Below are positions 1 through 4,474 of a stretch of 10,203 nucleotides of DNA, piece after piece. This stretch comes from Actinomycetes bacterium (GTDB taxonomy: Bacteria; Actinomycetota; Acidimicrobiia; Acidimicrobiales; Microtrichaceae): assembly GCA_023423215.1 (NCBI GenBank), contig JAFAFZ010000192.1, positions 1-10,203 of the forward strand. Direction: 5' to 3'. The translations under genes were made by a program, and so were the position numbers. The notes beneath the pieces were generated by a model that was given only the letters and a program-made list of their open reading frames with translations, was not told the origin of the DNA and ran no database searches. The stretch's first letter is position 1. Every line of letters starts with the position of its first letter.

Positions 1-2
1 AC

Positions 3-74
3 CGCCGACTGGTGCGCGCCGAGGGCAAGGACCGACACTTCTCCTCACGCCGCCACGGCGTCCCCCCGGTCTGA
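3..74 (+). CDS. C-terminal fragment of an unidentified protein (5' end outside window)
   Basis: An open frame enters from the left edge and ends at a TGA at 72-74. Only 23 codons are visible; they are Arg-rich and end in HGVPPV. This is too little to assign a family. The frame is believed because it uses G/C-rich third positions and stops only 12 nt before the next ATG, the spacing expected of two genes in one operon. It could also be a chance open frame. Confidence 0.45.
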   Translation, partial: RRLVRAEGKDRHFSSRRHGVPPV

Positions 75-86
75 GAGCCGCCGCCC

Positions 87-335
87 ATGCCGTTCTGCGA
101 ACCCTGCAACCGCTTCTACACCCCGTCCACGCTGACGCCCGAGGGCGACTGCCCGGAAGGCCACCACGTCGCCGATCCCGAGGACGCTCCCAAGCTCGTG
201 CAGTCCTCGGCCCCGCCGCGCGAGGAGGAGAAGGAGCCGAAGGTGCCGTGGCACTTCTGGCTGCTGCTCATCGCCGTGGTGATCTACCTGGGCTGGCGGT
301 CGATCCAGGGCATCCAGTGGCTGCTCGCGCGCTGA
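87..335 (+). CDS. Small zinc-ribbon-like single-pass membrane protein
   Basis: This 82-residue protein has no recognised name. Its N-terminus has a Cys4-x2-Cys7 knuckle and then Cys22-x3-His26 (CPEGH), which together look like a short zinc ribbon. A charged Glu/Lys/Pro linker (residues 43-54) leads to one hydrophobic helix, about residues 55-71 (WHFWLLLIAVVIYLGW), and a short tail ending LLAR. There is no signal-peptide cleavage site, so the zinc ribbon probably sits in the cytoplasm and the helix anchors it. The ATG follows the upstream stop by 12 nt with a weak GAGAG ribosome-binding site at 73-77, which suggests translation coupled to the upstream gene. Zinc binding is inferred from Cys/His spacing only. 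Confidence 0.7.
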   Translation: MPFCEPCNRFYTPSTLTPEGDCPEGHHVADPEDAPKLVQSSAPPREEEKEPKVPWHFWLLLIAVVIYLGWRSIQGIQWLLAR

Positions 336-425
336 GCTGAGGGTCCTCCCGCGCGGGCCGACTCCACTTGCCGACGAACGGTGGGGGATCGCCGATCGGA
401 TTCCGAGGGTCCCGAGGCGCTCGGC

Positions 426-431
426 TAGAGT
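426..431 (+). promoter_or_regulatory. Probable -10 element of the tRNA-Pro gene
   Basis: TAGAGT fits the actinobacterial TAnnnT -10 pattern and lies 11 nt before the first base of the tRNA, which would give a 5' leader of only a few bases. No convincing -35 hexamer is seen at 17-19 nt upstream. Confidence 0.5.
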
Positions 432-442
432 GCTCTCTCCCA

Positions 443-517
443 CGGGCTGTGGCGCAGTTTGGTTAGCGCGCTTGACTGGGGGTCAAGAGGTCGGGAGTTC
501 GAATCTCCCCAGCCCGA
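443..517 (+). tRNA. tRNA-Pro (anticodon GGG)
   Basis: The cloverleaf folds cleanly. The acceptor stem CGGGCTG (443-449) pairs perfectly with CAGCCCG (510-516), with discriminator A at 517. The D stem is GCGC (452-455) with GCGC (466-469). The anticodon stem is CTTGA with TCAAG around the 7-base loop 476-482, which holds anticodon GGG at 478-480. The T stem GGGAG/CTCCC encloses TTCGAAT. The C1-G72 acceptor pair is typical of bacterial tRNA-Pro. It decodes CCC and CCU. The 3' CCA is not encoded (the next bases are CGG), so CCA must be added after transcription. Confidence 0.96.
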
Positions 518-522
518 CGGAA

Positions 523-559
523 CCGGAACCCTCGCCACGGCGGGGGTTCCGGCGGTTTT
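523..559 (+). terminator. Rho-independent terminator of tRNA-Pro
   Basis: The segment 523-552 is one hairpin: CCGGAACCCTCGC pairs with GCGGGGGTTCCGG (13 bp with one G-T pair) around a 4-base loop. A TTTT run (556-559) follows. It starts 5 nt after the tRNA, so it most likely ends the tRNA transcript. Confidence 0.8.
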
Positions 560-601
560 CGGCCACGGTGGCCGGCGACGGTCAGCCGCCGGCGCACGGA
601 T

Positions 602-644
602 CTCGGAACGACCCGACCGCCCCGCGAACGTGATCTTCCGAGAA
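602..644 (+). repeat. 43-nt inverted-repeat element, diverged copy
   Basis: It starts CTCGGAACGA and ends TTCCGAGAA, exactly 43 nt like the two copies at 1767-1809 and 1839-1881. By eye it matches the first of those at 32 of 43 positions. The central GCGAAC is kept. The right arm has mutated, so only 7 bp (CTCGGAA/TTCCGAG) pair perfectly. It lies between the tRNA terminator and the 3' end of the minus-strand gene that stops at 665, so both neighbouring transcripts point at it. Confidence 0.75.
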
Positions 645-664
645 GTGCAGCAGCAGTCGCAGCG

Positions 665-1198
665 TCAGGCGGCGGGGCCCTGGCTGCGGACCTCGGCGAC
701 GGACTGCACGGCCTGGCGCAGCTCGTCGAGCCAGTCGGACTCGTGCTGGCCGACGAGCCGCACGCACCAAGCGAGCGCGTCCGAGCGGGAGCGGGCGACG
801 CCGCCGTCGATCAGCGCGTCCAGCACCTGGCGCTCGGGCTGGCGGAGCCGCGTCATGACCGGTGCGGCGACGTTGGTCCAGAGCTCGGCGTAGCGGTCCT
901 CGCCCTGGCCGAGCACGACGCCCCACGACACCGTGGTCTCGAAGCGGTGCTGCGCCTCTCGGGCGATCTCCATGCGTGCGTCCCGGGTGGACTCGCGGAA
1001 CTGACGGGCACGACCCGCCCGCGCTTCGGCCCGCGTCACGTCGGAGGCGTCGGCGGCGAGCTCGACGTCGGGGATCGGGAGTCGGACGACGAACTCCTCG
1101 CGGTCGATCCCGATCTGGGCGGGGCCGGTCAGCCAGTCGGACGGGAGGCGGCCGGCGAACCATCCCTCGACTCGTTCTCGACGTTCAGCAGTCAGCAT
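665..1198 (-). CDS. Conserved hypothetical protein with RHH-like C-terminal segment
   Basis: This is a 177-residue soluble protein with no signal peptide or membrane segment. It has an N-terminal part with a WF..R.P.DW motif and a DREEFVVRLPIPD strand, a long Arg/Glu/Ala-rich helix (about residues 53-85), a VSWGV strand, and a C-terminal segment (about 118-160) containing VLDALIDGGVARSRSDALAW. That last segment resembles the helices of ribbon-helix-helix regulators, where a short 'sRSdAL' turn follows a helix. The function is not known; DNA binding is an inference. The ATG at 1198 has no Shine-Dalgarno sequence and directly abuts three tandem TGTAATGA-type units, which would fit a leaderless, self-controlled transcript. 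It diverges from the globin gene and its 3' end faces the tRNA terminator. Confidence 0.75.
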   Translation of the reverse strand: MLTAERRERVEGWFAGRLPSDWLTGPAQIGIDREEFVVRLPIPDVELAADASDVTRAEARAGRARQFRESTRDARMEIAREAQHRFETTVSWGVVLGQGEDRYAELWTNVAAPVMTRLRQPERQVLDALIDGGVARSRSDALAWCVRLVGQHESDWLDELRQAVQSVAEVRSQGPAA

Positions 1199-1221
1199 GA
1201 TTACATCATTACACCATTACC
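1198..1221. promoter_or_regulatory. Three tandem 8-nt units: probable operator between divergent genes
   Basis: Read on the plus strand the units are TGATTACA, TCATTACA and CCATTACC. Read on the minus strand they are GGTAATGG, TGTAATGA and TGTAATCA. They are an AT-rich island in GC-rich surroundings, run into the start codon of the minus-strand gene (1198), and lie 42 nt before the globin start. Promoter -10 sequences of both genes probably lie in or next to this array, so a protein bound here could control both. Confidence 0.55.
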
Positions 1222-1250
1222 CCGCCGCATGCTGTCGGCGGCGACCGTTC

Positions 1251-1257
1251 GAGGAGG
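1251..1257 (+). promoter_or_regulatory. Ribosome-binding site fixing the globin start
   Basis: GAGGAGG lies 5 nt before the GTG at 1263. It selects that codon over the in-frame ATG at 1197, which would add 22 residues unlike a globin, and over the GTG at 1269. Confidence 0.75.
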
Positions 1258-1262
1258 ATCAC

Positions 1263-1742
1263 GTGGGAGTGGACGAACCGGGGCTGCCGACGTTGTACGA
1301 GTGGGCAGGAGGCGGCGACGCCATCCGCCGCCTGATCGACGCGTTCTACGACCGGGTCGAGGCCGACGAGGCGCTGTCGCCGTTCTTCCCGGGTGGGGTC
1401 GACGAGCACCACCGCAGCCACGTGGCCGTCTGGTGGAGCGAGGTCCTGGGCGGTCCGACCACCTACACGGACGAGATGGGTGGCTACGAGGCGATGCTGG
1501 CGCACCACCTGGACCTGGCCATCACACCGGAGCAGCGCCACCGCTTCGCGTCGACGATGAGCCTCGCTGCGGACGACGCCGAGCTGCCGGCGGACCCGGA
1601 GTTCCGAGCGGCGATCGTCGGCTACGTCGAGTGGGGCACGCGGCTGGCCATGCAGAACTCGCAGCCCGGCGCGACCGGGGTGGTCGAGCACGCCCCGGTC
1701 CCGCGGTGGGGCTGGGGCGTCGCGCCGCCCTACGAGGGCTGA
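1263..1742 (+). CDS. Group II truncated haemoglobin (trHbO-like)
   Basis: This 159-residue haem protein binds O2 or other small ligands in the cytoplasm; family roles include O2/NO handling and protection from reactive species. It matches mycobacterial trHbO from recall: LYEWAGGGDAIRRLIDAFYDRV (helices A-B, distal Tyr B10 = Tyr29), the WW...LGGPTTYTDE segment (about 57-71), and AHHLDLAIT with probable proximal His F8 = His82. The position of the family's Trp G8 appears to be Phe, judged from a by-eye alignment. The C-terminal tail ends PRWGWGVAPPYEG, longer than in trHbO itself. GTG is chosen because of the strong ribosome-binding site. It is divergent from the 665-1198 gene across a shared operator-like array and is followed by two 43-nt repeats. 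Confidence 0.9.
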   Translation: MGVDEPGLPTLYEWAGGGDAIRRLIDAFYDRVEADEALSPFFPGGVDEHHRSHVAVWWSEVLGGPTTYTDEMGGYEAMLAHHLDLAITPEQRHRFASTMSLAADDAELPADPEFRAAIVGYVEWGTRLAMQNSQPGATGVVEHAPVPRWGWGVAPPYEG

Positions 1743-1762
1743 GCGGCTGCCGGCCCGTTCCG

Positions 1763-1885
1763 TGAACTCGGAACGAAACGACCACCTGGCGAACCGATCG
1801 TTCCGAGAACGCGGGGGTCGGCGTCTCGCCAGCCTGAACTCGGAACGAAGCGACCATCTGGCGAACCGATCGTTCCGAGAACGCG
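1763..1885 (+). repeat. Two tandem copies of a 51-nt unit with a 43-nt inverted-repeat core
   Basis: Units 1763-1813 and 1835-1885 differ at only 2 of 51 positions and have a 72-nt period with a 21-nt unlike spacer. Each core (1767-1809 and 1839-1881) starts with CTCGGAACGA and carries its exact reverse complement TCGTTCCGAG near the right end: 10-bp arms with a 21-nt loop containing GGCGAACCGA. Both differences lie in the loop, so the arms are fully preserved. They sit just after the globin stop and may form RNA hairpins that end or protect the globin transcript, or be REP/MITE-like elements. The remaining bases to 1976 hold no gene I can support. Confidence 0.88.
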
Positions 1886-1982
1886 AGGCCGAGAACGAGG
1901 GGTGCGCAGCGGCGACTCGCCGGCGACTCGTCGTCGCACGCGCGAGCGACGGCGGCAGCGCCGGTCGGTCGACGCCCGTGGC

Positions 1983-1988
1983 TACGCT
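1983..1988 (+). promoter_or_regulatory. Probable -10 element of the L,D-transpeptidase gene
   Basis: TACGCT lies 38 nt before the ATG at 2027 and is framed by a 5-bp inverted repeat GTGGC (1978-1982) / GCCAC (1989-1993), which could be part of an operator. No clear -35 hexamer is seen. Confidence 0.4.
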
Positions 1989-2026
1989 GCCACGTCCTGT
2001 CCGACGCACCCGAGGAGCCCGACCAG

Positions 2027-3013
2027 ATGCGCCCTGTCGCTCGCCCGACCACGCCGCCCACCCTGCCGCGACGATGCCGGTCGCTGGCGGTGGCGTTCGG
2101 CCTGGCCCTGGTCGCCGCGGCGTGCGGCTCGTCGGAGCAGGTCGACAGCGAGGCCGATGCGACCACGACGACTGCCGCCGAGGCGACCGAGCAGGTCTAC
2201 CCGGACGGCCACGACCAGCCCGACGACCACACGCTCGCGGTCGGCGACGAGACGCCGAAGGACCCGAAGGGTCGCTACTACCTGCACCCGGGCGACCGCG
2301 GGCCCGACGTCGAGCAGCTGCAGCAGCGGCTGCTCGCGCTCGGCGCACCGATCGGGTCGGCGGACGACATCTACGGCGACCACACGCTGCACGCGGTCCT
2401 CGCGTTCCAGCGCTCCGAGGGGTTGACGCCCGACGGCGTCGTCGGCACCGCGACCTGGGCGGCGCTCGACGCCCCGGCGAAGCCGATCTCGTGGGACCTG
2501 CCGGAGGTGCCGACGGAGTACGACACCGCCGAGCCGACCACCACTGCGCCCACCGGCACCACGACGACCGCGCCGCCGCGGTCGGGTGATGCCACGAACG
2601 TCGCACCGCAGGACGCACCCCGGACCGATCCGGCCGCCGGTGGGGGAGCGTGGACGAAGGCCGTCGTCTCGCTGTCCGCGCAGACCGCGACCTTCTACGA
2701 CGCGGCGGGGAACGTGGTGCTGCAGGCGCCCATCTCGTCCGGCAGGGACGGATTGACGCCCCAGGGCACCTTCCACGTGCAGTCCAAGAGCTCACGCGCC
2801 TTCGCCGGCAACGGCGTCTACATGGACTCGATGACCCGCTTCAACGGCGGAATCGGCTTCCACTCCATCCCCAAGCGCTCCTCGGGCGAGGATCTGCCGA
2901 CCCCGCTCGGCCAGGCGCCGGTGAGCCACGGCTGCATCCGGATGGCGGACGCCCAGGCCCAGCAGGTCTACGAGCACCTGCCCGTCGGCGCGGTCGTCGA
3001 GGTGCACGCCTGA
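2027..3013 (+). CDS. Lipoprotein L,D-transpeptidase with peptidoglycan-binding domain
   Basis: This 328-residue protein probably forms 3-3 cross-links in peptidoglycan, or attaches groups to it, outside the membrane. The N-terminus has Arg residues, a hydrophobic stretch (20-32) and a lipobox VAAAC with the lipid-modified Cys33. A Thr/Asp/Glu-rich spacer leads to a PG_binding_1 domain (about 84-148; GDRGPDVEQLQQRL ... FQRSEGLTPDGVVG). A Thr/Pro/Ala linker (about 165-205) follows, then a YkuD catalytic domain (about 210-328) with HSIP and the signature SHGCIRM, giving catalytic His301 and Cys303. The ATG has GAGGAG (2012-2017) 9 nt upstream. It converges with the small minus-strand gene that stops at 3065. 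Confidence 0.93.
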   Translation: MRPVARPTTPPTLPRRCRSLAVAFGLALVAAACGSSEQVDSEADATTTTAAEATEQVYPDGHDQPDDHTLAVGDETPKDPKGRYYLHPGDRGPDVEQLQQRLLALGAPIGSADDIYGDHTLHAVLAFQRSEGLTPDGVVGTATWAALDAPAKPISWDLPEVPTEYDTAEPTTTAPTGTTTTAPPRSGDATNVAPQDAPRTDPAAGGGAWTKAVVSLSAQTATFYDAAGNVVLQAPISSGRDGLTPQGTFHVQSKSSRAFAGNGVYMDSMTRFNGGIGFHSIPKRSSGEDLPTPLGQAPVSHGCIRMADAQAQQVYEHLPVGAVVEVHA

Positions 3014-3018
3014 GCGAC

Positions 3019-3068
3019 CTGACCGGCCGCGTGGACGGGTGCGCCACGCCCGCGGGCGCGGAGGTCAG
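3019..3068. terminator. Possible bidirectional terminator between convergent genes
   Basis: An outer inverted repeat CTGACC (3019-3024) / GGTCAG (3063-3068) encloses GCGTGG (3029-3034) / CCACGC (3044-3049) with a 9-nt loop and a GC-rich palindrome CGCCCGCGGGCG. There is no T run, so intrinsic termination is doubtful. The outer arm overlaps the stop codon of the minus-strand gene. Confidence 0.3.
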
Positions 3069-3226
3069 TTGTCGCGGTGCTCGGCCCGTCGCTCGGTGGT
3101 GAAGACCGTCCAGCGGCGGCCGTCCCACCAGCGGACCGGGTCGACCGACCACGGGTCCGGGTACCAGCCGCGCTGCGGCGTCTCGTCGTGTGGCACACGC
3201 GATCGTGTGCCGGCTCCCTCGTGCAT
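3065..3226 (-). CDS. DUF2510-like small protein
   Basis: This short gene encodes 53 residues. Residues 20-40 contain GWYPDPW...VRWWDGRRWT, which matches the DUF2510 pattern of actinobacteria (GWYpDP....lRwWDG..WT); the motif is usually found at the N-terminus of membrane or secreted proteins, and here it is nearly the whole protein. The ATG at 3226 has a good ribosome-binding site, GAGGGA, 6 nt upstream. The first 19 residues are polar. The function of the domain is not established. A stand-alone DUF2510 of this size could be a true small protein or the remnant of a longer one. It sits downstream of the TetR gene on the same strand but seems to have its own promoter. Confidence 0.75.
   Translation of the reverse strand: MHEGAGTRSRVPHDETPQRGWYPDPWSVDPVRWWDGRRWTVFTTERRAEHRDN
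3192..3211. repeat. Perfect 20-nt inverted repeat inside the DUF2510-like gene
   Basis: GGCACACG (3192-3199), loop CGAT, then CGTGTGCC (3204-3211). It lies over codons 6-12 of the small minus-strand gene, so on that mRNA it would form a stable hairpin shortly after the start codon. CGAT is self-complementary, so the whole 20 nt is a DNA palindrome and could also be a protein-binding site. Confidence 0.7.
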
Positions 3227-3301
3227 GGATGTTCCCTCGTCTCGGCGCGTCGAACGGCCCGAACGGATGGCTGCCCCAGTGCCCCGGACTTCCCTGTCGG
3301 C

Positions 3302-3307
3302 ATCGTA
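3302..3307 (-). promoter_or_regulatory. Probable -10 element for the DUF2510-like gene
   Basis: On the minus strand this reads TACGAT, about 75 nt before the ATG at 3226. The rest of the 3227-3375 gap contains no other gene I can support. Confidence 0.35.
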
Positions 3308-3375
3308 GACCCGACCACCGACAGCGTCGGCGGATGTCCACGCAGATCACGCTCCGCGAGTGTCGACCCGGACGC

Positions 3376-3927
3376 TCAGACGCCGTCCCAGAGCTCGAGG
3401 AAGCGCTCGAACGAGGCGGTCGCGCCCTCGATCTCGCCGGTCGCCAGCACCTCGATGAGCAGGCCGCGCACAACCGCGACGCCCAGGCGCAGGTCCTCGC
3501 GGGCGACCTCGGTGCCCAGGTCGCGGGCGAGGCGGTCCGCCAGGTCGAGCCACGGCGCCGTCAGCCCGTCCAGGAAGCCCTCGGTCCCCGGGCGCCCGTG
3601 GACCGCCAGCGCCAGGACCTCGAAGAAGAGCGCGATGAAGGGCCGCAGCGACGGATCGGTCAGCTGGGCCCACTGCGCACGGACCAGGTCGCGTGGCGAG
3701 GTGATCTCGGTGGCCAGCGCGTGCAGGGCGTCGCGCTGCTGCGCCTCGAGCGCCTCGACGATCGCCGCGACGAGCCCCTCGCGGCTGTCGAAGTGGTAGA
3801 TGAGCATGCGGTGGCTGGTGCCGACGGCCGCCGCCAGCTCGCGCAGGCTCAGGTCGCTCATCCCGTTCCGTGCGACGTGCTCGATCGTCCGCCCCAGCAG
3901 CTCGTCCCGTGCCGCGCTCATCGTCAT
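3376..3927 (-). CDS. TetR/AcrR-family transcriptional regulator
   Basis: This 183-residue regulator should bind DNA as a dimer and release it on binding a small ligand. The N-terminal helix-turn-helix is clear: LSLRELAAAVGTSHRMLIYHF at residues 26-46, preceded by helix 1 (RDELLGRTIEHVARNG). The remainder (about 55-183) is a mostly helical ligand-binding domain with the usual length; its ligand cannot be read from sequence. The start used is the ATG at 3927, after a G-rich stretch (GGGGGTGG); an ATG two codons later is also possible. It diverges from the SRPBCC gene, and a 16-bp palindrome between them is its likely operator, so it probably represses both itself and its neighbour. Confidence 0.88.
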   Translation of the reverse strand: MTMSAARDELLGRTIEHVARNGMSDLSLRELAAAVGTSHRMLIYHFDSREGLVAAIVEALEAQQRDALHALATEITSPRDLVRAQWAQLTDPSLRPFIALFFEVLALAVHGRPGTEGFLDGLTAPWLDLADRLARDLGTEVAREDLRLGVAVVRGLLIEVLATGEIEGATASFERFLELWDGV

Positions 3928-3994
3928 GCCACCCCCGAGATCGAGGGGCGGGCGCTCGGCGACGCGAGCGGCAGATCGACCGTTGCGGGACGCA

Positions 3995-4010
3995 TGTACC
4001 AAATGGTACA
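3995..4010. promoter_or_regulatory. Palindromic TetR-type operator
   Basis: TGTACCA-AA-TGGTACA: perfect 7-bp arms with a 2-nt spacer, a shape typical of TetR-family sites. It overlaps -10-like hexamers in both directions, TACCAT on the minus strand (4008-4003) and TACAAC on the plus strand (4007-4012), so a bound dimer would block both divergent promoters. Confidence 0.75.
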
Positions 4011-4018
4011 ACGATTGC

Positions 4019-4450
4019 ATGGACATCACGAGCGAGATCGAGATCGACGCCCCCGTCGAGCGTGTGTGGGAGCTCACGCTCGACCTGGAGTCGTGGCCCG
4101 ACATGACGCCGACCATGACCAGCGTCGAGCGCTTGGACGACGGCCCCGTGCGCGTCGGCAGCCGGGCGCGCGTCGTCCAGCCGCGGCAGCGTCCGACCGT
4201 CTGGACCGTCACGCACCTGGATCCGAACGAGCGCTTCGTGTGGACGACGAAGCTGGCCACGCTGACGATGACCGCCTCGCACGAGCTCGTCGCGCTCGGC
4301 GACGGCCGCTGCCGCAACACCCTGCGGGTGGACCTGAGCGGCGTGGGATCGGGCATCGCCCGGCGGCTCCTCGGGTCGACGATGCGCCGCGCGATCACCA
4401 CCGAGAACGAGGGGTTCCGCGCCGCGGCCGAATCGCACGCGCACGCCTGA
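4019..4450 (+). CDS. SRPBCC-family (START/polyketide cyclase-like) protein
   Basis: This 143-residue soluble protein has the helix-grip layout of the family. It opens with SEIEIDAPVERVWELTLDLESWPDMTPTM (strand, helix, then the Trp-Pro turn), has central strands with WTVTHLDPNERFVW, and ends in a long helix (RRLLGSTMRRAITTENEGFRAAAE). Members bind hydrophobic ligands such as lipids or polyketides; some have enzyme activity. The ligand is unknown here. The ATG at 4019 has no ribosome-binding site and lies 6 nt after a TACAAC hexamer, so the transcript is probably leaderless. It is controlled by the divergent TetR gene through the palindrome 9 nt upstream, which suggests that both proteins recognise related molecules. 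Upstream in-frame starts fall inside the TetR gene and are rejected. Confidence 0.85.
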   Translation: MDITSEIEIDAPVERVWELTLDLESWPDMTPTMTSVERLDDGPVRVGSRARVVQPRQRPTVWTVTHLDPNERFVWTTKLATLTMTASHELVALGDGRCRNTLRVDLSGVGSGIARRLLGSTMRRAITTENEGFRAAAESHAHA

Positions 4451-4452
4451 CG

Positions 4453-4469
4453 GCCGCCGACCAGGCGGC
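4453..4469. terminator. Weak hairpin between convergent genes
   Basis: GCCGCC (4453-4458) and GGCGGC (4464-4469) with a 5-nt loop lie in the 24-nt gap between the SRPBCC stop and the minus-strand glycosyltransferase stop. There is no T run on either strand, so its role as terminator is only suggested by position. Confidence 0.3.
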
Positions 4470-4474
4470 GCCGC

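Noticed and set aside
382..410. Possible fourth copy of the 43-nt repeat near GATCGGATTCCGAGG
   Set aside because: Only the right arm is vaguely similar, with a 2-nt insertion, and no CTCGGAACGA left arm is present at the right distance.
1197..1262. N-terminal extension of the globin from an ATG at 1197
   Set aside because: It has no ribosome-binding site, would run through the operator-like array, and adds Cys/Arg-rich residues unlike globins. GTG 1263 has a strong GAGGAGG upstream.
1762..2589. Plus-strand frame beginning in the repeats and overlapping the transpeptidase
   Set aside because: It is in a different frame from the lipoprotein gene, which has a lipobox, two recognised domains and a ribosome-binding site. 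The apparent protein repeat is only the DNA repeat read through.
1209..2795. A 528-codon minus-strand frame across the globin, repeats and transpeptidase
   Set aside because: It crosses two well-supported plus-strand genes and reads mostly Arg/Pro/Ser; part of it is just the translated 43-nt repeats.
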